64,000 nt of DNA from Promicromonospora sukumoe 327MFSha3.1 (GTDB lineage: Bacteria > Actinomycetota > Actinomycetes > Actinomycetales > Cellulomonadaceae): the NCBI RefSeq assembly GCF_000385135.1, contig NZ_ARQM01000013.1, positions 186,001 through 250,000 of the forward strand, in the 5' to 3' direction. Below, one piece after another: positions 33,253 to 42,227 of the stretch (positions are counted from its first letter, which is position 1; every line of letters begins with the position of its first letter). A program made the position numbers and the translations under genes. The notes beneath the pieces are model-generated. The model made no database searches. It saw nothing but the letters and a program-made list of their open reading frames with translations, and was not told the origin of the DNA.

Positions 33253-35934
33253 TCAGCGCCGCCAGGCCCCCGCGGGCTGGCCGCGCCGGTGGCGATTCAT
33301 CAGCGCCCGGGCGAGGTCGGCCGCCTCGGCGCGGGACCCGCAGCCGAGCTTCCGGTAGATCACCTTGAGATGGAACTTGAGGGTGTTCACCGAGATGAAC
33401 AGCTCGTCGGCGATCTCGCGCAGGCTCAGCCGGCTCGGCAGCATCCGCAGGATGCCGAGCTGCCGGTCGGTCAGGGCCTCGACGAGCTCGACGACGGCGG
33501 TCCCGGGCGGGGAGGCGCCCGACAGCGGCACCCGGCGGAGCCGGTCCAGCCAGGGTTGCGGCACCCGCCAGGCCAGCCGCTCGATCGACTCGACGACGCC
33601 GGCGCCCTCCGAGGCGAGGGTCTGCACCAGGCCGTGCGCGGCTCCCAGCCGCACCGCCCGCGTGAGGGCCGCCTCGGCCTCGTCGGCGTCCCGGGTGGTG
33701 CGGCTCAGCAGCAGGTCGACGAGCACGTGGTGGCGCACGCAGCGGGGCACGGTCCCGCGCAGCGCCGTGTCCGCCGCGCCGACGTCGCCGGTCGCGATGA
33801 GCACGCGCGCGGTCTCGACCCCGCCCCAGAACGGGTCGTCCACCTCGGCGGCCCAGCGCCGGGCCTCGTCCGGCCGGTCCTCGGCCAGGGCCAGGAGGGT
33901 GCCCGTGCGGGCCAGCAGCGTGCGGCTGCCGGGGCCCGGGAGCTGGGTGTCCACCATCTCGGTGGCCTCGCCGAACGCCCGCTCGGCCGCGGCGGCGTCC
34001 CCGGAGTCGACGGCGGCCCGCGCGAGCTCCAGGCAGGCCAGCAGCCGGCAGTGCGGCACCGGGTCGCACGCCGTGTCGACCAGGTGCGCCAGCACGGGCA
34101 GGGCCGCCGACTGCTCGCCGATCTCCCGGTTGGCCAGCGCCTCGGCGATCATCAGCTCGGTGCGCGCCGTCGTCTGGCTGGCCGCCTCCGAGACCTGCCG
34201 CGTGCCGTAGACCAGGCGCAGCGCCTCGACCGGGCGGCCGGCGAGGGCGGCGCCCAGGGCCCGGGTGGCCTCGAACGCGATCCGCCGCTCGGGCGCCGTG
34301 CTGAGGGTCCGGGCCACCTGGTGCACCTCGGGCGCGGCGTCGTCCCAGCGTTCGGTGAGGGCCACCTCGCGGGCGAGCAGGTTCCAGCCGAACCGGCACA
34401 GCGGGTCAGCCTGCCACCCGTCACCGATCGCCGCCAGCGACCACCGGGCCGAGCGGGCTCCGGCGGTCCAGTCGCCCGAGACCGCCGCCGACGCCGCGCG
34501 CAGCATCTCCAGCCGCGCGAGCAGCCACGGCTCCAGCCCGCCGTCCTTGTCCGCCTGGGTCACGACGGCGTGCACGGTCTGCACGAACGCGCTCCGGTCG
34601 GCGAAGAGCTGGCACCACGCGAGGTCGATGGCCGCGGCCGTGTCGGACGCCGCCGCGCCGGCCGGGATCGCGGCGAGCATGCGCCGCACCGTGGCCTCGC
34701 GGCCGCTGTCGTAGAGCTGCGGCACGCACGAGGCGAGCAACCGCAGGGCCTCGCGCCCCTGCTCGGCGCGCAGCAGGTGCTCGAGCGCGGCCACCGGCTG
34801 CCCGGCGTCCTCGAACCAGCGCGCGGCGCGCCGGTGCAGCTCGGCCAGGCGCTCCGGGTCGCGCCGCCGCAGCTCGACCAGGAGCGCGTCCCGGACCAGC
34901 GCGTGGGTCTCGTACGCCCCGGACGGCTCGATGCGGGCGGCGAACAGCCCCCGCTCCTCGGCCCGCTCCAGCAGGCGGGGCGCGTCGAACCGGCCCGCGA
35001 GCGCCCGCGCGAGGCCGGGCTCGACCCGGTCCACGACGGACACGGCGACCAGCACGTCGACGACGTCGGCGGGCTCGCCGCTGAGCACCTCGTGCCAGAC
35101 GTAGTCGCCGAGGTAGCGGCCGACGTCGTCCTGCCGTGGCGCGTCGGCGGGCGCCCGGGCGTCGGCGGCGCGGGCGGCCAGGGCGGCGAGCTGGATGCTG
35201 GCTGCCCAGCCGCCCGCGTGCCGGGCGGCCCTGGCGACGCGGTTCGGCGGAAGCGTCGGCGCGAGCCGGGCGAGCATCTCGGTCGCCTCGTCGAACGAGA
35301 ACCGGAGCTCGGGGAACCGCACCTCGCCGAGCATGCCGCGGGCGCGCAGCCGGTCCACGGGCAGGTGCGGGGCGTGCCGGCTGACCAGGACCACGCGCAG
35401 CCAGCGCGGCAGGTGCTGCACGAACATCGTCAGCGCCCCGGAGGCCACCGCCTCGTCGACCACCTCGAGGTCGTCGATCACCAGCACGCGCGGGCCGTAG
35501 CTGCGCGACTCCAGGTCGTCGAGCAGGGTCCCGACGGCGTCGACCAGCGCCCGCCGGCGGCGGACCAGGTCGGCGGCCGGCTCGGCGCAGCCGGGGGCGA
35601 TCCCGTCGAGCGCGGCGAGGATGCTCAGCCAGAGCTGGGCGGGGTCGCGGTCCGACTCGTCCACGGACAGCCAGGCGTGCGGCAGGTCGGTCCAGCCCAC
35701 CCAGTCCCGCAGGAGGGAGGTCTTGCCCGAGCCGGCCGGCGCGACCACGAGCGTGAGCGGCGACTCGACCGCGGTGTCGAGCAGCTCGATGAGCCGGGGC
35801 CGGCGCACGATGTGCTCGGGGTTGACCGCGGGCCGCAGCTTGGCCTGGTAGACGGTCGCCAGGTCGTGGGGGCGGCCCGGCAGCCGGACCTCCGGTGCGC
35901 TACCACCGGACGGGTCGGTCGTGTGCTCTTCCAC
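33253..35934 (-). CDS. MalT-like LuxR-family ATP-dependent regulator
   Basis: About 893 residues in three parts: a STAND-type NTPase domain with Walker A VVAPAGSGKTSLL near residue 63 and Walker B VLVIDDLEVVD near 155; a long helical-repeat region (about 350-800) suited to ligand or partner binding; and a C-terminal LuxR helix-turn-helix (ALTDRQLGILRMLPSRLSLREIADELFISVNTLKFHLKVIYRKLG). This is the LAL/MalT layout. The GTG start used has AGGTG 7 bases upstream; the frame stays open for 32 further codons, so the start is uncertain. Targets unknown; no operon partner adjoins it. Confidence 0.88.
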   Translation of the reverse strand: MEEHTTDPSGGSAPEVRLPGRPHDLATVYQAKLRPAVNPEHIVRRPRLIELLDTAVESPLTLVVAPAGSGKTSLLRDWVGWTDLPHAWLSVDESDRDPAQLWLSILAALDGIAPGCAEPAADLVRRRRALVDAVGTLLDDLESRSYGPRVLVIDDLEVVDEAVASGALTMFVQHLPRWLRVVLVSRHAPHLPVDRLRARGMLGEVRFPELRFSFDEATEMLARLAPTLPPNRVARAARHAGGWAASIQLAALAARAADARAPADAPRQDDVGRYLGDYVWHEVLSGEPADVVDVLVAVSVVDRVEPGLARALAGRFDAPRLLERAEERGLFAARIEPSGAYETHALVRDALLVELRRRDPERLAELHRRAARWFEDAGQPVAALEHLLRAEQGREALRLLASCVPQLYDSGREATVRRMLAAIPAGAAASDTAAAIDLAWCQLFADRSAFVQTVHAVVTQADKDGGLEPWLLARLEMLRAASAAVSGDWTAGARSARWSLAAIGDGWQADPLCRFGWNLLAREVALTERWDDAAPEVHQVARTLSTAPERRIAFEATRALGAALAGRPVEALRLVYGTRQVSEAASQTTARTELMIAEALANREIGEQSAALPVLAHLVDTACDPVPHCRLLACLELARAAVDSGDAAAAERAFGEATEMVDTQLPGPGSRTLLARTGTLLALAEDRPDEARRWAAEVDDPFWGGVETARVLIATGDVGAADTALRGTVPRCVRHHVLVDLLLSRTTRDADEAEAALTRAVRLGAAHGLVQTLASEGAGVVESIERLAWRVPQPWLDRLRRVPLSGASPPGTAVVELVEALTDRQLGILRMLPSRLSLREIADELFISVNTLKFHLKVIYRKLGCGSRAEAADLARALMNRHRRGQPAGAWRR

Positions 35935-36078
35935 AGGGACACCTGGCTGCAGACGGTCCCGCTCCGACGCGAGGTGAGTTCCGGTCCGCGAGCGGGCACG
36001 ACCGGGACCCGACCTCCAGCAGTCGATCACGGCGGTGGCCGGGGGCGTTCACCCGGTTCGGGCGAGTTCGCCGGGTCA

Positions 36079-37467
36079 CTACCTCCCGCGCTTGGCCTCC
36101 TTGACGGCCTCGTAGCGGTCCAGCGCCACGGCCCGTTCGTCCTTGTGGTCGACGACGCGCTCGGGGTACCCGGCCGGCACCCCGCCCGGCAGCTTCCAGG
36201 GCTGGTGAGCGGCCTTGCCCGGCACGTCCGCGAGCTCGGGCACGTACTTGCGCACGTAGGCGCCGTCCGGGTCGAACCGCTCGCCCTGCAGCACCGGGTT
36301 GAACACCCGGAAGTACGGCGCGGCGTCGGTGCCGCTGCCCGCCACCCACTGCCAGCCGTGCTGGTTGGACGCTAGGTCGCCGTCGACCAGCCGGCCCATG
36401 AAGTGCCTCGCTCCCCACCACCACGGCAGGTGCAGATCCTTGACCAGGAACGACGCCGTGATCATCCGCACGCGGTTGTGCATCCAGCCCTCGGCCAGGA
36501 GCTGGCGCATGCCGGCGTCGACGACGGGGTAGCCGGTGCGGCCCTCGCGCCACGCGTCGAACAGCCGGTCGGCCTCCGGGCCGCTGTCGGTGGCGAGCGC
36601 GTCGAAGGCGCGGTCGTAGTTGCCGCGGGCCGAGTCGGGGCGCTGGTCGAGCACGTCGGCGTAGAAGTCGCGCCAGGCGAGCTCGTTGCGGAACGACTGG
36701 GCGCCGTTCGAGCGCCTGGCCGAGATGTCGGCGAGCAGGCTGCGCGGGTGCACGCAGCCGTACTTCAGGTACACCGACATGCGGGAGGTGCCGGGCTGGT
36801 CGGGCCGGTCCCGGCCGTCCGCGTACTCCTGCAGGTGGTCGCGCACGAACTCGTCCCACCGCCGGTGCGCCGCCGCCTCCCCGGGCTCGGGCAGGTCGGC
36901 GTCGACGGCGGGCTGGTCGGGGATCTTCGTGGCCCGGACGTGGACCGTCGCGGGGTCGATCCAGTCCAGGTAGCCGGCGTCGGTGTCCGCGGGGGCGCGC
37001 CAGCCGTGGTCGGCCCAGGCCCGGCTGAACGGCGTGAACACGCGGTAGCGGCCGCCGTCCCCCGACAGCACCCGCCCCGGCGCGACGGCGTAGGGCGAGC
37101 CGGTGCGCACCAGCTCGCGGTCCGCCTTCGCGAGCGCCTGCTCGACGTCGTTGTCGCGGGCCTGGCCGTAGGGGCCGAAGTCGGCGGCGACGTGCACCGT
37201 CCCCGCCCCGATCTTCTCCGCGACGCGGGGCACGACCTCGACCGGGTCGCCCTTGACGACCAGGAGCCGGCCGCCGAGGCTCTCGTCCAGGTCGCGCAGG
37301 CACCCGTACAGGAACCACAGGCGCGCGTCCCCGGCCGGCCCGAGCAGGCGCGGGTCGAGCACGAACAGGGCGAGCGCGGGGGTGTCCTGGCCTGCGGCGA
37401 GGAAGGTCGGCTGGTCGGCGACGCGCAGGTCGCGCCGGAACCAGATCAGCGACGGGGCTTGGGTCAT
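36079..37467 (-). CDS. phrB: Deoxyribodipyrimidine photolyase (class I CPD photolyase)
   Basis: A 462-residue photolyase/cryptochrome. The N-terminal antenna domain starts LIWFRRDLRVADQPTF; the FAD domain carries MSVYLKYGCVHPRSLL near 230, FRNELAWRDFYADVL near 262 and the diagnostic GYPVVDAGMRQLLAEGWMHNRVRMITASFLVKDLHLPWWWGARHFM near 312-357, with the Trp electron chain and DGDLASNQHGWQWVAGSGTDAAPYFRVFNP. It repairs UV cyclobutane dimers using blue light. TACGTT lies 8 bases before the ATG with no ribosome site. It stands alone upstream of the LuxR gene. Confidence 0.95.
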   Translation of the reverse strand: MTQAPSLIWFRRDLRVADQPTFLAAGQDTPALALFVLDPRLLGPAGDARLWFLYGCLRDLDESLGGRLLVVKGDPVEVVPRVAEKIGAGTVHVAADFGPYGQARDNDVEQALAKADRELVRTGSPYAVAPGRVLSGDGGRYRVFTPFSRAWADHGWRAPADTDAGYLDWIDPATVHVRATKIPDQPAVDADLPEPGEAAAHRRWDEFVRDHLQEYADGRDRPDQPGTSRMSVYLKYGCVHPRSLLADISARRSNGAQSFRNELAWRDFYADVLDQRPDSARGNYDRAFDALATDSGPEADRLFDAWREGRTGYPVVDAGMRQLLAEGWMHNRVRMITASFLVKDLHLPWWWGARHFMGRLVDGDLASNQHGWQWVAGSGTDAAPYFRVFNPVLQGERFDPDGAYVRKYVPELADVPGKAAHQPWKLPGGVPAGYPERVVDHKDERAVALDRYEAVKEAKRGR

Positions 37468-37536
37468 GGCAGCCCAACGTAGGCCCTCGGGTGACCGGCC
37501 GCATCCGCCCCGACCGGTCCGGGCACCGGGACCCGC

Positions 37537-39114
37537 TCAGGCGGGCGCCGGGCCGTCCCACTCGACCCGCAGCACGCAGGCGTCGTCGAACTCGTTGAGG
37601 TCACCGCCGAGGAGCGACGAGACGAGCTCCCCGTCCCCGGCGGTGCCCGGCGTGCCCGCGGCGGCCTGGGCGAACACCTCCAGGCCCCGGTGCAGGCTGC
37701 GGTCCCGCCGCTCGACCAGCCCGTCGGTGTAGAGCCACAGCGTGTCGCCGGGCGCCAGGTCGACGGCGCCCGGCTCGGGCTCCGCCACGCCCACGCCGAG
37801 GGGCATCCGGCGCCCCTCCCAGAGGAGCTCGGCGTCGCCGCCGGGCCGCGTCACCAGCGGTGGGAGGTGGCCCGCGCACGCGTAGGTGAACCGCGCCGTC
37901 GGCACGTCGAGCTCCCCGTAGACGAGCGTGGAGCCGAACCCGACCCCGCTGCGCCGGACGAAGCGGTCCACCCGGCCGAGCACACCCGCCGGGCCGACGC
38001 CGCCCTCGGCGCAGCTGCGCACGGCGGTCCGCAGCTGTCCCATGGCGGTCGCCGACCGCAGCCCGTGCCCGACCACGTCGCCCACGGTGAGCGCGAGCGT
38101 CGTGTCGTCGACCCAGAAGGCGTCGTACCAGTCGCCGCCGACCTGGAGCGAGCGCTCCGCGGGCCGGTAGTCCGTGCTGATCCGGGCGTGGTCGAGCTGC
38201 GGCAGCCGCTCGGTGAGCATCGCGCGCTGCAGCTCGTGCGCCACCGAGACGCTCTGCTCGTGCAGCACCGCGCGGTCGAGCGCGACGCCGCCCTGCTGGC
38301 CGGTGGCGACCAGGGCGCCGTGGTCGAGCGCGTCGTCCCCCGGGTGCGCCCGCGGGACGATGACGAGCACCCCGTGCAGCGCGGCCGAGCCCCGTAGCGG
38401 CACCACGACGTGGCCGTCGGGCGCGACCACCACCTGTTCGACGCGCTCGGTGCCGTCCGCGTCCACGGCCCCCGCCGCCTGGGACACCAGCTCCGCGGAC
38501 GGCCGCTCCGGCACGCCGTCGCCCAGCCGGGCGCGCAGCGTGAGCGCGCCGACGTCGTCGACGAGCCACACCGACGCCGAACCGGCCCGGTACACCTCGA
38601 CCACAGCGTGCACGAGCGCCGCGCAGACGCCCTCGACGCCCGCGGCCCGGGCGAGGGCCGTGGTCGTGACGAGCAGCGTACGGAGGCTCGCCGCGGACCG
38701 CTCCGCCTCCGCGCGGGCCGCGACGAGCTCGCGCTCGAACCGCGACCGCTCCCGCGCGTCGAACAGGGCGACGTTGACGACGACGTCGTCGGGGTCGGTC
38801 TCGTCCTCCACGGTGTGCAGCTCCGCGGAGAGCAGGACCGGCCGGGGCGTCCCACCGGCGCGCAGCTCGACCGCGATCTCCTCGACCCGGCCCTCGATAC
38901 GTAACAGGGGCGCGAGATGCGTCTCCCAGTAGATGCGTCCGCCCACGGAGAGCAGCGCGCTCAGCCGGATGCCGCGCACGTCACGCGACGAGAGGTCGTC
39001 GCCGAGCCACCCGCGGAACGTGTCGTTGGCGTCGAGGATCGCGCCGCTGCCGTCGAGACGGAGCAGTGCCACGGGAGCGGAGTCCCAGGAGCGGGCGCGA
39101 CCCAGCGGTGTCAC
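37537..39114 (-). CDS. rsbP: RsbP-like PAS-GAF-PP2C phosphatase (SpoIIE type)
   Basis: A 525-residue sensor phosphatase. PAS domain about 8-130 (SWDSAPVALLRLDGSGAILDANDTFRGWLG); a helical linker; a GAF-like domain about 160-300 (ALVHAVVEVYRAGSASVWLVDDV); then a SpoIIE/PP2C domain with VGGDWYDAFWVDDTTLALTVGDVVGHGLRSA near 330, YACAGHLPPL near 420 and DTLWLYTDGLVERR near 465, keeping the metal Asp residues. Its GTG overlaps the stop of the rsbQ-like gene. In Bacillus RsbP dephosphorylates RsbV to turn on sigma-B under energy stress; the actinobacterial target would be an anti-sigma antagonist elsewhere. Confidence 0.9.
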   Translation of the reverse strand: MTPLGRARSWDSAPVALLRLDGSGAILDANDTFRGWLGDDLSSRDVRGIRLSALLSVGGRIYWETHLAPLLRIEGRVEEIAVELRAGGTPRPVLLSAELHTVEDETDPDDVVVNVALFDARERSRFERELVAARAEAERSAASLRTLLVTTTALARAAGVEGVCAALVHAVVEVYRAGSASVWLVDDVGALTLRARLGDGVPERPSAELVSQAAGAVDADGTERVEQVVVAPDGHVVVPLRGSAALHGVLVIVPRAHPGDDALDHGALVATGQQGGVALDRAVLHEQSVSVAHELQRAMLTERLPQLDHARISTDYRPAERSLQVGGDWYDAFWVDDTTLALTVGDVVGHGLRSATAMGQLRTAVRSCAEGGVGPAGVLGRVDRFVRRSGVGFGSTLVYGELDVPTARFTYACAGHLPPLVTRPGGDAELLWEGRRMPLGVGVAEPEPGAVDLAPGDTLWLYTDGLVERRDRSLHRGLEVFAQAAAGTPGTAGDGELVSSLLGGDLNEFDDACVLRVEWDGPAPA

Positions 39115-39911
39115 GGGTCGAGGTACTCGCGCATCACGCCGATCAGCACGTCCGGCGCGCTGAGGTTCGGGCAGTGGCCGACGGCGTCGATCAGGGCGAA
39201 CTCGCTGTCGGCGAGGTTCTCGTGGATGTACCGGCCCACCTCGACGGGGGCGATGAAGTCGTCGCGGCACTGGACCACGAGGCTCGGTGTGCGGATTCCC
39301 GCGAGGTCGGCGCGGTTGTCGGAGAGGAACGTGGTGCGGGCGAAGCGCCGGGCGATGGTCGGGTCCATGCGGCAGAACGAGCTGGTCAGCTCCTCGCCGA
39401 GCTGGGGCCGGTCGGGGTTGCCCATGATCACCGGGGCCACGGACGCCGACCAGCCCAGGTAGTTGGCGTCCATGGTCTCGAGCAGCTCGTCGATCTCGTG
39501 GGCCGCGAACCCGCCGCGGTACCCGTCGTCGTCGATGTAGCGCGGGCTGGGGCCGACCAGCACGAGGCGGTCGAACAGCTCGGGCCGTCGCGCGGCGGCG
39601 AGCAGGCCGATCGTCGCGCTGACCGAGTGGCCCACGAACACGACCGGCCCGAGGTCGAGCTCGTCGAGCAGCTCGACGACGTCGTCCGCGTAGCCGGCGA
39701 GCGAGGAGTGCCGGCCGGGGTCGTACGCGGCGGGGTCCGATCCGCCCGCACCGACGTGGTCGAAGAGGACCACCCGGTGGCTGGCCTCGAACGCCGGGGC
39801 GACGAAGCGCCACATGGACTGGTCGCAGCCGAAGCCGTGGGCGAAGACCATGGTGGGGGCGCCCTCCGGGGCACCTACGACCTGGGCGCTGTGGCGGGTG
39901 GCTGCTGTCAC
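39111..39911 (-). CDS. rsbQ: RsbQ-like alpha/beta hydrolase
   Basis: A 266-residue alpha/beta hydrolase very like RsbQ: VFAHGFGCDQSMWRFVAP, FDHVGAGGSD, the nucleophile GHSVSATIGLLAA (Ser near 96), LVLVGPSPRYIDDDGYRGGF, SLVVQCRDDFIAP and the His in GHCPNLS near 247. RsbQ is needed for RsbP to respond to energy stress, probably by making or binding a small hydrophobic ligand of the PAS domain. The adjacent, overlapping rsbP-like gene strongly supports the assignment. TAGACT ends 6 bases before the GTG, so it is probably leaderless. Confidence 0.92.
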   Translation of the reverse strand: MTAATRHSAQVVGAPEGAPTMVFAHGFGCDQSMWRFVAPAFEASHRVVLFDHVGAGGSDPAAYDPGRHSSLAGYADDVVELLDELDLGPVVFVGHSVSATIGLLAAARRPELFDRLVLVGPSPRYIDDDGYRGGFAAHEIDELLETMDANYLGWSASVAPVIMGNPDRPQLGEELTSSFCRMDPTIARRFARTTFLSDNRADLAGIRTPSLVVQCRDDFIAPVEVGRYIHENLADSEFALIDAVGHCPNLSAPDVLIGVMREYLDP

Positions 39912-39967
39912 CGTGCCAGTCTAGGTGCGCCGTTCGTCCCGATCCTCCGTCTGCCCTGGAGCCGCCC

Positions 39968-40408
39968 GTGCACAACCACGAACCCGCCGGCTACGACTGC
40001 CCGTTCTGCGACTTCACCGTCGAGCGCGAGGCCGAGGTGGTCTACCGCGACGACCGGGTCTTCGCGACGATCGCGCCCCGTTGGTGGCCGCGGAACCCGG
40101 GCCACGTGCTGATCATCCCCCTGGCCCACCACGAGAACCTCTACGACCTGCCCGCCGCGGACGGTCACGCCGTCTTCGACGCGACCCGGCTGCTCGCCCG
40201 GGCGATGCGCGCCGCCTACGACTGCGCGGGCGTCTCGACCCGGCAGCACAACGAGCCCGCCGGCAACCAGGACGTCTGGCACTTCCACCAGCACCTCTTC
40301 CCCCGCTACCCCGGCGACGACCTCTACGGCACGCTCCCGGAGCCGGACTGGCTCCCGGCCGAGCGGCGCCGGGCCTACGCCGAGCGGCTGCGGGACGCGC
40401 TGGGCTGA
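39968..40408 (+). CDS. HIT-family nucleotide hydrolase/transferase
   Basis: A 146-residue histidine-triad protein. An N-terminal CPFC pair (YDCPFCDF) suggests zinc; RWWPRNPGHVLIIPLAHHENLYDLP near 40-62 and the triad WHFHQHLFPRY near 106 complete the fold. Such enzymes cleave AMP-lysine-type or dinucleoside polyphosphates. The GTG has GGAG 7 bases upstream. It is followed by a perfect long palindrome and then a Nudix gene. Confidence 0.9.
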   Translation: MHNHEPAGYDCPFCDFTVEREAEVVYRDDRVFATIAPRWWPRNPGHVLIIPLAHHENLYDLPAADGHAVFDATRLLARAMRAAYDCAGVSTRQHNEPAGNQDVWHFHQHLFPRYPGDDLYGTLPEPDWLPAERRRAYAERLRDALG

Positions 40409-40429
40409 GGTGGCGCGGGCGCAGGCCGC

Positions 40430-40501
40430 CGGATGGTCGGCAGAATGTCAGGTGGTCGGCAACCCGGGTTGCCGACCACCTGACATTCTGCCGACCACCC
40501 G
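40430..40501. repeat. 72-bp palindrome with a perfect loop-free 64-bp core
   Basis: From 40434 to 40497 the sequence is exactly self-complementary about the centre CCC|GGG (40465/40466), giving 32-base arms with no loop. One mismatch (40433/40498) and three more pairs extend it to 40430-40501. Each arm also contains TGGTCGGC twice. It starts 22 bases after the HIT stop, and the Nudix start lies 45 bases beyond it. Confidence 0.9.
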
Positions 40502-40546
40502 TGAGCAACCCTGCACCCGCGCCCGCGCGGTCCGTAGGGTGGGGCG

Positions 40547-41044
40547 ATGCCCGTCTCGCCCTACATCCTCGGCCTCCGCCGGCACATCGGCACCGACCTC
40601 CTGTGGCTCCCCGGCGTGACCGCCGTGGTGCGGGACGACGACGGCCGCGTGCTCCTCGGCCAGCGTTCCGACAACGGCCGCTGGGCGCTGGTGAGCGGCA
40701 TCCTCGAACCGGGCGAGGAGCCCGGCCCGGGGATCGCCCGTGAGGTGCTCGAGGAGACCGGCGTGGAGATCCGGGTCGAGGCCCTGGCGGCGATCACCGT
40801 CACCGAGCGCGCCGCCTACCCGAACGGCGACCAGGCCCAGTACCTGGACCTGTGCTTCGTCTGCCGCCCGGTCTCGCCGGAGGCCGCGGCCGCCGCACGG
40901 GTGAACGACGACGAGTCGCTCGCGGTCGGCTGGTTCGCGCCCGACGCCCTGCCCGACGGCCTGCACCGCGACACGGTGCGGCGGCTGGAGCTCACGCTCG
41001 CCTACCTGTCCGACCCGAGCACGGGGCCGCACTTCGCGCGGTGA
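40547..41044 (+). CDS. Nudix hydrolase (MutT-like)
   Basis: A 165-residue Nudix protein. The Nudix box GILEPGEEPGPGIAREVLEETGV (about residues 51-73) is complete, and WALVSG precedes it. It hydrolyses nucleoside diphosphates linked to another group; substrate unknown. TAGGGT ends 6 bases before the ATG and no clear ribosome site is seen, so the message is probably leaderless. Confidence 0.9.
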   Translation: MPVSPYILGLRRHIGTDLLWLPGVTAVVRDDDGRVLLGQRSDNGRWALVSGILEPGEEPGPGIAREVLEETGVEIRVEALAAITVTERAAYPNGDQAQYLDLCFVCRPVSPEAAAAARVNDDESLAVGWFAPDALPDGLHRDTVRRLELTLAYLSDPSTGPHFAR

Positions 41045-41062
41045 GCGCCTGGGCGCAGCGCC

Positions 41063-41938
41063 TCACTGCCCCTTCTGCGCCACCGCGGCGGTGAACTCCC
41101 AGTGCCACGGCTCGTACGGGCCGACGCCGCCCGACTGCGCCCAGCCCGGGTTGTCCCAGCCGAACTCCGGGGCGTTGGCCTTGAGCCAGTCCCAGCGGTC
41201 GCCGGCGTAGCCGTCGGCGCAGATGTCGATCGCGAGGCCCCAGCCGTGGTTGGAGGTGCCCGGGGTCGCCGTCAGCGTGGGCTTGGCAGCCTTGGCGGTC
41301 ACCTGCGCCGCGTAGCTGCGATAGCCGTCGGTGATGCAGATCGCCTCGCCGAACCGCTCGGTGTACGCCTGGTTCAGGCGCGCCAGGGCCACGGCCGCGT
41401 CCGCGCGGATGGCGGGGTAGCCGTCCCAGAGGTCGCACAGCTCGCTGGCCGGAATCTGGCCGTTCGTGCCCGCGCCCGTGGCCACGCCGTCGCAGCCGGG
41501 CAGCACCGGCGGGGCGTCGACCGCCACCGCGGAGGCCTCCTCCGCCGGGAGCACCGCGTCCCGGGGAACGGTCACGCCGGCGGACGCCCCGAGCGACGAG
41601 CGCTCCTGGCTGCGCGAGGCGCCGCTCTGCCGGTCGGCCAGCGCGGCCGCCGCCGCACCCTGCGCGGCCTGCGCGCCCTGCCCGTCGGCCGCCGCGGCGG
41701 CGTCGCCCCCGAGAGCGATCTCGCCCGTGGTCGGCGCCCCGAACGAGACGGCGGTGAACGACGTCGTCGAGGCCAGCGCGAGGCCGACACCGATCTTCAG
41801 GGGCAGCCGGCCCAGGACCGACGGGCGCGGGTGCCGCACGGGAGCGGCGGCGTGCCGACCCTTGCTGTGGCGCCCGCCGGCCCGTCGTGCCGCACGCCCC
41901 GTGGGCTCCGGCAGGGACCGCTCGCGCCCGTGCCTCAT
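41063..41938 (-). CDS. Secreted VanY-like peptidoglycan carboxypeptidase, riboswitch controlled
   Basis: A 291-residue extracellular protein: Arg/His-rich cytoplasmic tail, one hydrophobic export helix (about 48-66), an Ala/Gly-rich linker, then a VanY/D-Ala-D-Ala carboxypeptidase domain. Zinc ligands are in TSNHGWGLAIDI (His and Asp, near 223) and PYEPWHWEF (His near 278); ITDGYRSYAAQ precedes them. It trims peptidoglycan stem peptides. The ATG used has GGGGAA 5 bases upstream; an earlier in-frame ATG at 42025 directly abuts the riboswitch and is rejected. Expression is probably turned off by c-di-AMP. Confidence 0.88.
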   Translation of the reverse strand: MRHGRERSLPEPTGRAARRAGGRHSKGRHAAAPVRHPRPSVLGRLPLKIGVGLALASTTSFTAVSFGAPTTGEIALGGDAAAAADGQGAQAAQGAAAAALADRQSGASRSQERSSLGASAGVTVPRDAVLPAEEASAVAVDAPPVLPGCDGVATGAGTNGQIPASELCDLWDGYPAIRADAAVALARLNQAYTERFGEAICITDGYRSYAAQVTAKAAKPTLTATPGTSNHGWGLAIDICADGYAGDRWDWLKANAPEFGWDNPGWAQSGGVGPYEPWHWEFTAAVAQKGQ

Positions 41939-42025
41939 CGCGTTCCCCGAGACCGGGTGCGGGACGGCAGGACTGGCTGACCGGGGACGCGTACGCGCCC
42001 GGGGAAAGTCGATGGCATGGAGCAT

Positions 42026-42180
42026 CTCCCGGCGCCTGCGAGGTTAGCTGTCGGGTTCGGGTCGGAGACTGACCCGGCCGGCGGCCGAAACCGCACGACT
42101 CCACCCCGAGGACACCTAGGTGTCCAAAAGTGGGTCCCCCGTCCCTGTCATGTGGTTCGTCGGTACCCCCGGCGGTGACA
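42026..42180 (-). promoter_or_regulatory. c-di-AMP riboswitch (ydaO/yuaA class)
   Basis: On the minus strand the block CGACGAACCACATGACAGGG, then GGGGGACCCACTTTTGGAC and, at the 3' side, GACCCGAACCCGACAGCTAA and CCTCGCAGGC match the conserved core of the ydaO riboswitch as found in actinobacteria upstream of cell-wall lytic genes. The variable central arm CACCTAGGTGTCC is a hairpin. Family knowledge: ligand c-di-AMP, usually an off switch. Ends are approximate. Confidence 0.88.
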
Positions 42181-42227
42181 GGGCTCGGCGCCCGCCGGGA
42201 CGTCCCGCAGTGCTGCGGGCCGTAACG

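Noticed and set aside
37537-39975. RsbP-like protein with a further N-terminal extension
   Set aside because: The upstream part is an out-of-frame reading of the rsbQ-like gene; the GTG at 39114 in a GTGA overlap begins the PAS domain.
41939-42025. Upstream start (42025) for the VanY-like gene
   Set aside because: It abuts the 3' edge of the riboswitch with no usable ribosome site; the ATG at 41938 has GGGGAA and is followed by a sensible export helix.
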